A DNA stretch of 64,000 bases from Bactrocera neohumeralis (GCF_024586455.1 NC_065921.1:69131528-69195527), one strand, 5' to 3'. Shown: positions 1 through 11,477, counted from the first letter of the stretch. Notes: generated by a model from the letters alone, not told the origin. Translations and numbers: made by a program.

Positions 1-105
1 CCAAAGAATACTTGGAAAGACAAAGAATTCCGTACCTCCCAGAAGCGCTTGAACCATATGTTGAAGAATCGTTTCCGGCCACAACTGAAGTTTACCTTTC
101 GTTTT
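1..105 (-). mobile_element. LINE 5'-region fragment
   Basis: Fragment of the 5' part of the GAA-tailed LINE family that recurs in this window. It matches 38574-38670 and 2220-2310 by eye: shared words are GAATACTTGG, CATATGT(T/A)GAAGAATCG and TTTC(C/T)GGCCAC. All three lie in the same orientation, antisense to the plus strand. It is truncated at the window edge, carries no open frame, and cannot be functional. Confidence 0.55.
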
Positions 106-527
106 CCTTGAATTTCTACAATGACTTGGATCCCTGCTATAGCTCACTTTATTTCTCAAGGTAGATAGTTTAGATATGTAGTTCTTAAATATAACTAAGA
201 GCAACAAAGATTTTTTTTTCTAAGGAAGCTCACTTGAGTGAATTTAAGAGGCAACTGAAAATAGACTAAGTCAACTTTTCATTGGCATCTGCTAAGAACA
301 TTGGCAACCGGATACTGATTCAGTCAATTTTTCGATATTATAATAAAGCTAATGGTTCTCAGCTCCGCGATATTCACCATACTTGGCCAGACTTCTAGAG
401 TATTTTCAATTTTAATCAAGCAAATGATAATACGCCGTTCAGACAGCTATTTTGATATTTTTAATTGGATAAGTAAAAACTTGTCACGATTTTGATAGGA
501 ACTTTTATCCTATCTAAAATTTAATTT
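106..527. other. No gene seen
   Basis: AT-rich sequence with no coding-like frame, tRNA or recognisable repeat. Confidence 0.6.
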
Positions 528-891
528 TTAATAAGGGCAAGCTCCATACCCTCTCCCAGACTTGACTAATTTTCGAAGAACCAATGGCCCAAAAATGTGT
601 AATTGTTGTTGTAACGGATATCTCCCTATTTTTAAGATATAGTAAAGATTAGATAAATTGTCATCGACGTCATCCAACGGTAGGCTTCGGAAATGTGCTG
701 TTTCGACGGGGTCGGACCATAAAGAGAAGGATGTCAGATGTGTAGGGGTTGTCAGGGCATGCAAAGAGGTGGTTAGTGTAATGTGTCAGCGTTGTGATGC
801 CCAAAACTCCTAGGTTTGAATCAAAAAAACCGTCGCATATTGACAAAACGACTAGAGCATACCACAGATTCATTACGGCGGCTAATATCAA
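528..891 (-). pseudogene. LINE ORF2 C-terminal fragment (CAA-tailed family)
   Basis: Remains of the C-terminal end of a non-LTR retrotransposon polyprotein, read on the minus strand in two frames. One frame gives HYTNHLFACPDNP, the His/Cys tail box typical of many LINE ORF2 proteins. The other gives FSLWSDPVETAHF and DDVDDNL, followed by a CAA-rich 3' end near 600-612. The same order of motifs occurs on the plus strand at 27180-27480, so the two are one family. The frame changes near the Cys box, so it is a dead 5'-truncated copy. The exact clade (I, LOA or jockey-like) is not settled. Confidence 0.6.
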
Positions 892-915
892 TTCTCGCTA
901 ATTCGCCGGTTTCAT

Positions 916-1254
916 ACAAAGTATGACAACTGATATGTTTCACGTTAGTCTAGCAGAACCTAAACAGCAAAGTGGAAAATCTCTGGAAGTTTTCACTACA
1001 TCTTCCTCATTGCAGCTTTGACAAGTTGCGTCCTCCAAAATCTCTAATCTCACCGTATGAGTGCCAATGGGACAGTGTCCAGTTGGGACAACTATCATTG
1101 CGGTGATGCGAGCTTTGCCAGGAGCTCGCAGTTCAATGTACCATTTACGTTCCACTGTGGGCCAGAAACAATCACACAAGTGCTAGTTGCTGACCTCGCG
1201 CGAATCCATATGCAGGTCCAACTAAGAAGTACACGGAGTCAGGGAAACTCCTAA
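916..1254 (-). pseudogene. LINE ORF2 C-terminal fragment (RNase H/Cys box)
   Basis: Minus-strand frame of about 79 residues containing GHCPIGTHTVRLEIL followed by CQSCNEED. From memory this matches the end of the RNase H region and the Cys-rich box of R1/I-type LINE ORF2 proteins (pattern LTGHC-n-HxxRLG-n-CRxC-E-E). No upstream reverse transcriptase remains and the fragment ends abruptly near 916. It is a different family from the fragment at 528-891, because the Cys box differs. Non-functional. Confidence 0.6.
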
Positions 1255-1856
1255 TCGATCCCATTCTGATTCAGTTTTGATATGGGTGCCTTTTCTTGCA
1301 AGCATTACAATTTCCGACGGTTTGATAGCTCTGATTTCTACTACGATATTTTTTTTTTTGTTTTTTGAAAAACAAAGCTTTGAGTTCACAGTCAAGAAAG
1401 ACACTACAGTGGCAGTCGAAAACAAGAGTTGATTGAGAGCTCTCGCCAGGAGACTCCCCCTCTAAACTTCCCCTATTACTATTACTATTATTGTACCGTT
1501 TTAGCCACAAATTGGTAATGGCCATATTACATGTAATACATATAAATGAATGAATGTGTCTGTGGACATGACTCAGTATTTGCCGAATGACATTAATCAC
1601 AAAGTGTGAACAGCTGCTTTGGACATTAATTTGTAGCCTAAGCATCCGGAAGGCGCTGGAATGGCAATAAATATTTCCTAAACTAAAAGAAAAGAGAAAA
1701 AAGCATAAGATTTCACTGTGTATGTATGTATATGTATATTAGGGTGGCCGTTATTTCCCAAGTTGTTTTTGGGTTTTTTTCTTTTTTTTGTTGTACAAAC
1801 CTCCTGAAGGCCTTAATGTTTTTTTCCATAAAACAAGTCAATATACAAGTACATTA
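1255..1856. other. No gene; short simple repeats
   Basis: Contains an ATT/ACT triplet run near 1472-1492 and T-rich tracts near 1350 and 1775. The stretch starting at 1738 (TTAGGGTGGCC..TTATTTCCC) resembles 4257-4280 (TTAGGGTGCCC..GTTTTCCC) and may be an end of an unidentified interspersed repeat. Confidence 0.4.
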
Positions 1857-2340
1857 GCGAATTGGAAACTCCAAGTGTGGAAGTGGAAGTTTCTTTTCCA
1901 ACAGAGCGAAAGTAATCCTTTTCCGTTGTTTTCCCCGGCGAGTACTGCGTCGAATACTTCCAGAACTGTAATGGTTTCATCTATTCGGACGGCATGACCT
2001 TGTCAGCTTAGCCGCTGTCCCTTATTCGCTGAACTGTGTCAATGTCGTGGTTTATCTCGTACAGCTCATTCTTCCTTCGACGGCGGTATTCGCCATTGCC
2101 AACGAGCAGAGGACCTTAAGTCTTCCGTAGAAGATTTCTCTCTAAAACCCGTAACACCGACTCGTCAAATGTTGTCATCGTCCATGCTCGCCTTCAAACG
2201 TATGTATTTTTTTGGTTGCCCAGAGGATTCTTGGTCTACGACCGGTAGTCGTGAGCTACTTGAGCCATATGTAAAAGAATCGTTTCTGGACATTTTTAAG
2301 TGAGTGACGCTCAGAGAACTTTCTTCATTTGCGTAAACTC
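1857..2340 (-). pseudogene. Internally deleted LINE (5' region joined to 3' end)
   Basis: Minus-strand remnant of the GAA-tailed LINE family. Positions 1857-2186 align by eye to the C-terminal ORF2 region seen at 59232-59615: shared DNA words are CCCCGGCG, GTACTGCGTCGAATACTT and ATCTCGTACAGCTCAT. Positions 2187-2340 instead match the 5' region at 38550-38700 (GCCTTC(A/G)AACG, CCCAGAGGAT..CTTGGTC). The whole reverse transcriptase between them is missing, so this is a fused, dead derivative. Confidence 0.7.
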
Positions 2341-3400
2341 CATGTTACTACGAGTATGTTAAGGATAGACAAATTCAACTTTCGATATTACGGACGACTA
2401 ACGGTAATCAATAGTCTATTGATATCATTGCTTTTCCTCCTTCATTGTAAGTCGGTATATCTGCGTTGTCTTTGCATCTTCTACATCATTTATTATGTTG
2501 ACACTTCCAGTTACTTGCACGTTTCGGAACACATCCGAGTACAAGCACATGCCACTTAGCCAAAACACTGAGCAACTGCATGGTCGTTTGTGAACATACA
2601 AATTGCTCTGTGCTATTACTGGACCGCCAATTGATCATTACAAGGCCGAATGATATTCGGTGGTATTGTAGATGGAGTATTTCGATAAGAACTAATGGAT
2701 GTCGGTATAATACTTAAGGCGTGAAAAATGGTCAAATTAGGACAAATTATTGGGCCAAGTTGAGCTAGACTTGTAAATATAAAGCTGAGTCTACAGAAAA
2801 TAAAATGCTGGAAGATATTCAACCGAATAAAATATGTTTCATCTAATCTTATTCTCTCAGCAGAAATATTCACATGCGAATTACTATTGCTGAGTTCATT
2901 ATGTAAACCTAAACTCCGAGCTACTGATCGATCCTTTGAACTTCAAATAACCAATACTGCGGAATTTCGGTAAAGATCAGTCTAATTTGAGGTTATGTTG
3001 TCTTGAAATTATTAAGGCAGACATAGATTTTCGGAAAACCATGCAAAAAGAATACGAATATTGGTATGATTAAAGCATATTGATGATCCATTCACAGACC
3101 ATCTATAACCTCAAAGATCTTTATTCCAGGAGAAGGATTATATAAGCTTAATCGGTTGGTAGGTGGATGGCATCCGACGAAGAAATCGATTAAATCCAAT
3201 TTATTAACTCAATCAACTGTAGGAATATGAACGAATATGGTATAAAAGGCTTTAATATTGATGAGATATCAACATTTATTGTCTGTTGCTGTTCTATTGA
3301 TATCAGCTAATCCATATATGCTGTTCAAAGCTTCCTTTAAGCTTCTCAGTGTTTTTCATTAGAAGACAGATAGAAAATAATTGAGGTTTTGCACTGCTGC
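2341..3400. other. No gene seen
   Basis: AT-rich, unremarkable sequence. Short open frames here lack codon bias, splice context or family resemblance. Confidence 0.55.
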
Positions 3401-3724
3401 CTATGGTCTATTTTGCCCTCTCCTAGGCCATGTATGGTCACAAAAATCCACCGCTCTGAACAATTCCAGGAGCTTGCTGGGCACGATGGAAGTGATGTGA
3501 TCCCTGTCCACAAAAATGGATCCAAGGACCTTCAGCCTACTTCTACAAACTGCTGTGCAACATAGAATCAGTTGTTCTGGAGTTTCCGGTTCCATGCCGC
3601 CAAACCGGCAGTTTGTGAAAAAGACTATGTCCATGTTGAACAAATGTTTCAAAAAGCCTTTCAATACAGAGCCTACAGTGTCTGCAGTGGATAAAGCGCG
3701 AAACCCTGTTTGGTGACCGTCCAA
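3401..3724 (-). pseudogene. LINE ORF2 C-terminal fragment
   Basis: A 107-codon minus-strand open frame. Its middle and end fit the tail of R1/I-type LINE ORF2: LFNMDIVFFTNCRFGG, then a degenerate Cys box ETPEQLILCC, then CRSRLKVLG and PSKLLELFRAVDF. Known family pattern (from memory): C-x2-C, EEETxxHLLCxCP, LG, then a short helix before the stop. Upstream RNase H and RT are absent. The first residue of the box is altered, so this is a relic. It is not a host gene, despite the clean frame. Confidence 0.6.
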
Positions 3725-5277
3725 TTTGCGTCAGTGGAGGTTGCCTTTAATATTGTTGATAACATTATGTCGTTTGTCAAGCCGCTCTGCTGCCATATAG
3801 CATCTCTGTTTCCTTTAAGGTAAGAGTGTTTAATTAGCAACCGTAATTTAGCATTTAATTTTTGGATAAATCATCCTGCAAGCCGGTATCCAATATATTG
3901 TGGAGCACACACTACTGCTTTAACTAAATAAAAACCACTTCATACACATTCAGATCATTATACACGGTTGCATAAAAAAAATTTATACTTTATATAAGTT
4001 TTCACTAAAAGCGATTGATTTGCATAGCTGGCGATCGAGGTTCCTGAATCGAGTAACTAGCGAAATTCTTAACGCGGCGCAGGGTATAATGCGAATTCTT
4101 GTATCCGAAAGTCTAATGTGCGCAGTGTGTCGAAGAATTGCTTGGAACCTAATTTCATATGTTTTTTTCCAAGCTCTTTTTTTGATGATATTGATGTAGA
4201 AGTGTCGTGAATTTGTTGAATGTTCTGTCATTAGATGATGAATTGAGCTGTGTTGTATTAGGGTGCCCCTGTTTTCCCGTGTAGAGTGGGTGGATGCTTA
4301 TCTCATTTAAACAAAGAGCTTCTAAAAATTTCCGGTAGAAACCTCATAACTGTATATGTGAATATACTCAGCGAATCCAATAACGATAATTGAAGAAGTA
4401 CTGCCAAAAATTTGGACTAATCTTGATTTCAATGAAGCTTTGAAGCTTGTTTAAGTTCTTGAGTTTGTGATGAAACTTTGCAAGGCCCTTTCTAAACTCT
4501 AAATTAAACATCGTTTTCGGTTTGTTACACAAAATATTGGTGTGAACTATATAAGGCTTGTAAGGCTTATTTCTGAACTTTTATGAGAAATCGAAATTAG
4601 TGCTGCTTCTTTATTTTCTCATCCACTTGTAATTTTTTTCTTTAATGAACCAATATACGGATCAATTCGTCATCACCTTCACCGTATTCCAAGCAAAAGC
4701 ACCAAAATATCACTATAAAACGACCATAAAAAAAGCTAAAGTCGACTGTCTATCTAATTTGACTGTGTTTCGTCCAAAAGCGGTAAATGTTACTATTTCC
4801 TCCTCTTCTATTTCGCATTTAATCTACTTTCTGTGGCCTGTTTTACTAAGCATTTCGGTACGTCTTTGCTTTGCTTATCTGATTATCTGACGCGTTAGCT
4901 GCGTTGGTATTCATATCTTAAGCTGGTTGCTTTTGTGCAGACTTCCTTGTGTGTCTACTTATCTCGCTCTCAGTCTATGTTTTTGACTTTGCTGTATTTG
5001 ATTATTTAGCTAGATTTGGACGTGATAAGTAAATATGTGTGCCTTAACATATGTACATATAAAACGAGTAGTCCGAGTAAAGCTATACCAAAATCAAGCT
5101 CAGAAATCACAAATTGTACAACACAACTGTTTGCTTTAAATGAGTTCTCATATGAGATATGTGTTAGTATGGCTGTCTTGAATCCAAATATCGCAGAAAC
5201 TGTGGCTCTTAGGAAAAAATTATTTACACATGTGTGTAAAAGATCGGAAGTTCACAAACTTCCTACAGAATGGGGCA
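3725..5277. other. No gene seen
   Basis: About 1.5 kb of AT-rich sequence. Open frames at 3983-4231 and 4645-4890 show no motif or codon bias and are judged chance. Confidence 0.5.
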
Positions 5278-5545
5278 CAGATCGAGGAAACCAGGGAAAC
5301 AATGGAGGATCTCTTGTGCACTTGCCCTGCAATACGGCGCAGTAAACATTTTTAATCCCCACGATATGATACACTGGAGTAGTTATCGATAGTGAGGACA
5401 CAGAATCCTTTTAAATTCGTGTTAAGCGCAGCCGTCCTACAGGATGACTACTCGCCATGGCCCTAGTAATTGAACTCCATCCGGTATCACAAAGGACCAA
5501 AACTGGTTTACGCGAGGTCCACTGCCTACCAAATTAACCTGACCT
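5278..5545 (+). pseudogene. LINE ORF2 C-terminal fragment
   Basis: Plus-strand frame reading EETRETMEDLLCTCPAI, the tail Cys box of R1/I-type LINEs (pattern EEE-x-HLLC-x-CPA), followed by further degenerate coding with stops. It then runs into an AT-rich TTTTATTTTATTTTA stretch at about 5565-5582. It is 5'-truncated and interrupted by stops. Confidence 0.5.
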
Positions 5546-5925
5546 AATCTATTAATATTAATTTTATTTTATTTTATTTTAACCATTAAATCATTAAGCG
5601 TCAATTCGTCGCAGTAGACATAGTGAACACAATTACATAGAAACACTTACATCTATGTAACTCACGTCTGAAAGCGTTCGCCATTGAATTGCGGTATTAT
5701 CCAATGACTGCTTCGGTAACAAGATGACAATTTATCGATTTGTCACACGCACATACTTTCAGTAGTATCAGTCAGATACACATATGTATATCTTTGTATT
5801 CAATAGCTTTCACTACATATAAGCTGTTACAATCATATGTGTACCCACACACACACACATGCATTGTTAAGTAGTCACTTAAGTATATTTGCCTGTTCAA
5901 CTGCCAATTGCATTTTTCGTATATA
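5546..5925. other. No gene; (ATTTT)n and (CA)n simple repeats
   Basis: Holds an ATTTT run at about 5560-5582 and a short CA microsatellite at about 5848-5862. No gene is visible. Confidence 0.6.
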
Positions 5926-6703
5926 AAAACAAGTAAGGAAGGGCTAAGTTCGGGTGTCACCGAACATTTTATACTCTCGCAGGAAAAGTGAGATATGGTT
6001 TTTGGTCCATAAGTGGGCGAGGCCACGCCCATTTTCAATTTTTAAAAAAAAGCCTGGGTGCAGCTTCTTTTTGCAATTTCTTCCGTAAAATTTAGTGTTT
6101 CTGAAGTTTTTTGTTAGTCGGTTAACGCACTTTTAGTGATTTTCAACATAACCTTTGTATGGGAGGTGGGCGTGGTTATTATCCGATTTCTTCCATTTTT
6201 GAACTGTATATGGAAATACCTGAAGGTTTGGTTGACATAGCTATAGTAGTTTCCGAGATATGTACAAAAAACTTAGTAGGGGGCGGGGCCACGCCCACGT
6301 TTCCAAAACAATTGCGTCCAAATATGCTCCTCCCCAATGCGATCCTTCGTGCCAAATTTCACTTTAATATCTTTATTTATGATTAGTTATGACACTTTAT
6401 AGGTTTTCGGTTTCCGCCATTTTGCGGGCGTGGCCGATTTTACCCGAACTTAACCTTCTTATGGAGCCAAGAAATCCGTGTAGCAAGTTTCATCATGATA
6501 TCTCAATTTTTACTCAAGTTACAGCTTGCACAGACGGACGGACGGACAGACAGACATCCGGATTTCAACTCTACTCGTCACCCTGATCACTTTGGTATAT
6601 ATAACCTTATATCTGACTCTTTTAGTTTTAGGACTTACAAAGAACCGTTATGTGAACAAAACTATAATACTCTCCTTAGCAACATTGTTGCGAGAGTATA
6701 ATA
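5926..6703 (+). mobile_element. Helentron/DINE-like non-autonomous element, copy 1
   Basis: Starts AACAAGTAAGGAAGGGCTAA, followed by a short hairpin (GTTCGG-GTGTCA-CCGAAC) and TTTATACTCTCGCA. It ends in TTGCGAGAGTATA, an inverted match to the latter. Near the 3' end is a GGAC/AGAC microsatellite (about 6534-6556). This architecture fits DINE-1/mini-me/Helentron-related dipteran elements (established family knowledge). At about 780 bp it lacks the roughly 300-450 bp after the head that the longer copies carry. Short open frames inside it (for example one with VDIAIVVSEICTKNL) recur in every copy only because the DNA is repeated. There is no transposase. Confidence 0.75.
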
Positions 6704-7394
6704 ACCTTTCACCATCTAAGTGTGTGTATGTAAGTGACACTTAAGTACTTGGCAATTTCACGTTTTCAATTACAGAGAAAAGTATGCACTTGCCGCTTTT
6801 ATACTTTATTTCACTTGCGACTTTTCATACAAAAAATATTGCAGACACGCTTTCAATGGATATACATAATATATGTACTAAATAAAATATGGTTTAATAT
6901 ATATAAAATAAATATTCAAGTATGAAAATATATTTTTGCTTCTGTAATTGTATCACTTATCACTTGTATCACTTAACGAAGGATAGTCCTTCGAAAACAT
7001 TCGCATATATGCGCTTAATTTATGTTTTCATTTAATTAACTTTTGCAAATCCAACTGATGGCAGTCAATCGTGTGTCTGGTTTTAGTTAAATGATTCCCC
7101 TTTTGGGTTAACTAATTTTCGGCGGCACCTAGATCCACTGTATTGATTTCTTTCAAACTTTATATTCTGCTTATAATGAAAAAAACTCGATATTTCAAAT
7201 TTTTTCAGATTTCTACATTGAGCCGTTTAGCCGTTTCAATTTCATATTACATTTCATACTAAATAAAAAAAGACACATGTCAGAAGTGAGTTTTGATAAA
7301 ATTTTTTGAAAGTTCAATATCTCAACTTCATATTTTTGTGACAATTTTGACAACGACGGGGCTTCTCTAATTTGTCAATGTCATGTCCATGATT
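6704..7394. other. No gene seen
   Basis: AT-rich; no motif recognised. Confidence 0.55.
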
Positions 7395-7880
7395 CATTAT
7401 TCGATGCAAGTGTTACACAAAATTATTAGCACTTTATTGTTTTAATCAAATGTGTAGTCTAGCCAGTCGAGTTCCTTCTTCTAAGATGATGAGACGTCAG
7501 GAAGTTTCACCTTATTCGTACGATTGTCACGAATAGTTCCGGCAGCATCATATCCCAAAGATGTGAGTTGACTCATCATTTTATGGAAAGTGAAGAAGTT
7601 GTCAAACCGAACACAATGTTCACGTGGATCGTCAAGTTGGTTCAATAAACGACCATTTCATCTAAGCCGCAGTTTTTGTATTCGGATTTTCGATTCTCAG
7701 TTACACCGCTGTACGGAATGAACGAATACTGTTTCATTATAAATTTTTCTCAATAACGAAATACATCATTACCGCTCAGGACATACCGGCGAATCACACT
7801 GGAAGACCTGTTCGGTTTAACTGCCTGCCTGGAAGGGTTCCTTTTTATATTCGTGACCCAATAAGCTTCTGGAAACGTCC
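7395..7880 (-). pseudogene. piggyBac-type transposase fragment
   Basis: Minus-strand coding remnant, strongest at about 7500-7640. It reads DPREHCVRFDNFFTFHKMM, then SQLTSLGYDAAGTIRDNRTN. This is the region around the last catalytic Asp of piggyBac transposases (family pattern: FDNFFTS-n-L-n-G-n-GTIRxNR). Upstream (7680-7745, another frame) is KQYSFIPYSGVTENRKSEY, in the place of the preceding beta-strand region. In-frame stops and frameshifts are present. No termini with the TTAA target were identified. It is an isolated internal fragment and cannot make transposase. Confidence 0.7.
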
Positions 7881-8037
7881 ATTACAGAAATATCTAGAAA
7901 AAAGCTATTGCATTTTCCATGACGTTGAAATAAATATTCAGTCGATTATTTTCAAGATTGTTTTCTCTTTTCTCCGATTTTTTTCAAAAAATGTTTAAAA
8001 AAAGTACTCCGATAATATAAAAGACAAAACTTAAGTA

Positions 8038-9150
8038 AAAAATAAAAATTAGAGACGAAGTTTTTTTGTCAAGATGAAAAAGGTGCAAAATCGTATACAG
8101 TTATTAACATGGAACAAAAATAATTAGTCGTATCGTTTTCGGTTGGTGGTCGATTTTTCAAATAGTTCAAAAATGGACCAATCGTAAACGATTGTAAAAA
8201 ATAAATGTTCAAAAATACATTGCGTAAAAATGTACAAAATTGTAAATCAAACTAAAAATCTTTTTAAATCATCAATATTTATTTTCTCTTTTCGCAGAAT
8301 GTAATTCAAAATAATTAAAATAAATTACTACGATTTTTAAAATATAAAATTAAATAAAAATAATAAATTAGAAACGGAAATTTTTTTGTCAAAATCAAAA
8401 AGATGCAAAATGGCATACAGTTATTAATTTCACGACATAATGGGTTGTTCAAAAAAGTTTGCGGTATTTTTATTGAATGTTTTTATATTTTTTTTTAATG
8501 GCCAAATAAACCTTGAATTTTTGATGACTTTGCCGTGGTTTTTTTGATTTCGGCCGGTCTTTTCGACCGATTCATGATTGTTAACTTGTTTGCATTTAAA
8601 CTCATAAACCCATTCGGATCGTGGCGCATCTTCGCCCACCTCTACACCAAAATATTTAAACGTTTCTGAAAAAATCATTTTATCGGTACGAGTGGAAGAA
8701 TCGTGTTTTTACCAAAATACTGCAAAATTTTATTGGCAAGGACTTGAGATGCATTATCTGACTTTTCGTAGTAGTACTGTAAAATATTTTTAATATTTTC
8801 TTCTTTGCATTTTCGCTCCATGTTTGCGACGCTATAGCTCACGAACGACTTAAAAGAAACGACAATCAATCAAACGCGTGTTAGCGCGTGAAATAAGCTT
8901 TCCAAAAAGGTATAGCATGACCCGATGCGACGAATAAAACTAGAACTACGCGCTTTCAACGCCAACTAGCGAAAATACCGCAAGATTTTTTGACAACCCA
9001 TTATTTCGTTCATTTTAAATTTGGTGATTTTTCAAAGCTGCAGGTCGAAAAATGGACCAATAGCTGTAAACGGGTTAGTAAAATAATAAATGTTTAGAAT
9101 TTTATTTTACATTGTGACAAAAAAGTACCCAGAAATTGTAAATCAATATT
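8038..9150. repeat. Diverged tandem duplication (about 312-bp unit), second unit split by a MITE
   Basis: Unit 1 (about 8038-8255) and unit 2 (8350-8437 plus 9004-9150) share, in order, TTTTTTTGTCAA, a (G/A)TGCAAAAT..CATACAG block, TTATTAA, GATTTTTCAAA, AAATGGACCAAT, AATAAATGTT and AATTGTAAATCAA. The mariner-like MITE at 8440-9001 sits inside unit 2, so the duplication predates that insertion. Confidence 0.65.
8440..9001 (-). mobile_element. Mariner-type MITE with complete TIRs
   Basis: A 562-bp element flanked by TA (8438-8439 and 9002-9003), the mariner target duplication. The ends are inverted: ATGGGTTGTTCAAAAAAG at the left, and the complement of ATGGGTTGTCAAAAAATC at the right, both followed by (T)TGCGGTATTTT. 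On the minus strand a broken transposase N-terminus is readable: MERKCKEENIKNILQYYYEK, then, in another frame, VEVGEDAPRSEW, the mariner DAPRSGRP linker. The catalytic D..D..D core is deleted, so it can only be mobilised in trans. Confidence 0.8.
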
Positions 9151-9154
9151 TATG

Positions 9155-9310
9155 TTGTCGCCTTTAACACTTGTCTGACGATTTTCAGGCACCATATTCT
9201 TCACTTTTTTAATATTTTCTTAAGATGCAGAAGTCGAAGGTCGTTCAGAACGAGACTTGTTTTCAACGATCTCTCGACCGTCTTTGATGCTTTTTACCAC
9301 TTACAGGCTA
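9155..9310 (-). pseudogene. Mariner-like transposase N-terminal fragment
   Basis: Minus-strand reading KDGREIVENKSRSERPSTS, a stop, then ENIKKVKNMVPENRQTSV. This fits the linker after the first helix-turn-helix of mariner transposases (pattern GRE-n-PRSGRPSTS-n-ENIKKVKxMVLENR; from memory). One in-frame stop and no catalytic domain. It belongs to a different mariner lineage from the 8440-9001 element. Confidence 0.6.
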
Positions 9311-9661
9311 ATAATTTTGAGAAAAAATATTTTATTCGAAATACAAAATTTTTAAAAAAATTTTCTGTTCCATATTTTTATCCATTTCATAAATCGCTAC
9401 GCTCTACTGAGATATACCGACTTTAACAGCTGCTGTAAGCAAACTAGTAGACAGATCGCGCTCATGTTTGGCTTAGTAATTAGGGACAGTCCTGCTAACT
9501 TAGTAAAATACATTTCTTCGAAATAGCATTTACACTGGAAATTTAAACTACAATTTGACAATATTTGAAATACTATAAGTTTTTTTAAATTTCAGAAATT
9601 GTTTTATAATTATTCATAAAAAGTTTGATTCAACCGGTCAGTTTCGATACCTGATATGATA

Positions 9662-9930
9662 TACGAGGTTTGATCAAAAAGTGAGGCGAATTTTGTATTT
9701 CTTAAAAAAAGTGTTTATTTATTCATGAATATCTATCGCCTTTAAAGTAATCAACACCGATTTTTATTTTCGTTTTTTTTTTTTTTGAACCCTCAAAGCA
9801 CCTAAAAATGTATGTTTTGTGATCCTCCTTAGACGTAGTTCTTATTTCATAAAACTGCGCGTCGTTCTTTCATGGGCCTTTTCAGCTTTAGTAACAAAAA
9901 AAGTCACAGGTGCGAGATGTGGTGAATAAC
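9662..9930 (-). pseudogene. Mariner-like 3' end fragment with TIR
   Basis: On the plus strand the block opens TACGAGGTTTGATCAAAAAG, like a mariner-type terminal inverted repeat beside a TA. Read on the minus strand from about 9930, it gives a decayed YSPHLAP.TFFV..KA, matching the YSPDLAPCDFFLFPKLK motif around the third catalytic Asp. Here that Asp is replaced or lost. The C-terminal part follows with several stops. Confidence 0.55.
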
Positions 9931-10039
9931 ACAGGGAGTAAAATATAAGTCTGCAACTAATTTAATCCATGACATATAATAAAAGTTAAGAAGATACAAA
10001 TTTGATTGGATATATTATATATATTATAGATATTCATGC

Positions 10040-10185
10040 TTTCTTCGAAAATTTAATGTTGAATTCTTTCGCAACACTTTTAAAATAAAACTTTGCCAAT
10101 AACTGAAGGCATTTCCCGGCTTTGATACTTGCAAGTTGCAACAACATGAAATATTCGGTAGGTACTTAGCCCTACCTTACTTGTT
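10040..10185 (-). mobile_element. Helentron/DINE-related head fragment
   Basis: Contains CCCGGCTTTGATACTTGCAA, then AAATATTCGGT, then TTAGCCCTACCTTACTTGTT. The last part is the reverse complement of a variant of the AACAAGTAAGG..GGGCTAA head seen in the intact copies. The rest of the element is missing. Confidence 0.55.
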
Positions 10186-11405
10186 TTCGTGTAGAAAGAA
10201 TCACTCCGTATATACTAGTTATAAAAAGAAATTTTTTATAATTGGGTTTAGCATTATATAGCATAATAATATTATTGTTAAAAATATACGAAAAATACCA
10301 GGACATATTCAAGACCTATGATTCTAGCTAAAAATATACAATAAGCCGAGCACTACAATCTCATAATCACATACTGTATTCGTATAATAAAGTGTGGCTA
10401 CTTATTACATTTCTTTCTCACACTCGATTACCCCCCATCAACTAGCCAAATGTCTGAAGTCCGAATACCGCTTGCACAGTCAGGCGCCTAACTGCAGACT
10501 TCACTTCCTTTTATTCGGCTGATAACGCGCTTCGCAATCACTTTTATGCGACACAGCTGCGTAGCAGCACATCATTCTTCTACTCATTGTTTGACTCATT
10601 GAATCCATCAATTGTTCTTTTCTCAGTTGCTTACATTATCTACTTCAATGACTACTTCGCATGGTCTTCCTTCCTGCCTGCCTGCTTATGTTCTTGCCAC
10701 ACACCATTGAATTATCATTAGGAAAAGTAGTTTATGAGCTTTCTGAATGGGAAAACACACAAAAGTGTACGTAAAGATTATGAGTGTCCACTTGTTTTCC
10801 TAACACCAGCCTCACAGGCATCTCTCCGCGTAGACGCGCTCATCATGTTGCTGGCCGTGGAAGGGTGAGACGAACAAGCACTCACAATTCAACGCTTTCG
10901 AGCACGCGCCAGTGACATTAAGTTGCACAAATGAAGCGCTTTTCTGCAGTTATGCTAGGCATTAGCATAATTCTTGAGGAAATAAATAGAGAATTTTGCG
11001 GTGGCGCCGCAAGTAGTGCGAGAAAATGAATTAAGCAGATAAGAGTAAATTACAATTGAATAAAGAAAGTGGGTGAGAGTAAACATGCTTACCATAAAAT
11101 TAATAACATTGCGTCGAAAAGTGGAAAGTGAGTGGAAACTAAAGAGTACACGTCTAGGAAATAAATAGATTTTTTTAAATTTTGTGCAAAATTTAGCAAA
11201 GTTTTTGTTTTCATCTTATTTTATCGTTAAGGTATAACCTGTTGAGAATTGCAGATATGTATGGTCTGCATGAATAAAATTGCAACCAAAAACTCAAATT
11301 GCCTAAAGCTATGCAATATGGAAATCGTAATTGTTGCATAATTTTTTAAATTTCTTCGGAAGCGTCATATTCACGATAGGAAGTCGATTTGTCTGAATCC
11401 TCGTA
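10186..11405. other. No gene seen
   Basis: From about 10430 to 11000 the sequence is less AT-rich and less repetitive than its surroundings, and could be an intronic or intergenic regulatory stretch. There is no direct evidence for one. No open frame or RNA gene was recognised. Confidence 0.45.
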
Positions 11406-11477
11406 TATTATGGAACGGCTCGGAGATGTCGTTCCCTCTCCTGACGGAACTTTTCGTGTTGCTCAACGTCATTTCTT
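11406..11477 (-). mobile_element. LINE reverse-transcriptase snippet
   Basis: About 70 bp matching, antisense, part of the GAA-tailed LINE RT region at 36785-36850 and 60150-60192: GGAACGGCTCGGAGA, then CGGA(A/G)CTTTT, then TGTTGCTCAACGTCA. It is an isolated fragment. Confidence 0.7.

Noticed and set aside
4645..4890. 81-codon plus-strand open frame with a hydrophobic C-terminus
   Set aside because: No known family, no promoter or splice support, ordinary for AT-rich DNA of this length.
6159..6386. Peptides such as VDIAIVVSEICTKNLVGGG that look conserved at several places in the window
   Set aside because: They recur only because the underlying Helentron-like DNA is repeated. Frames break between copies, and start and stop are not shared.
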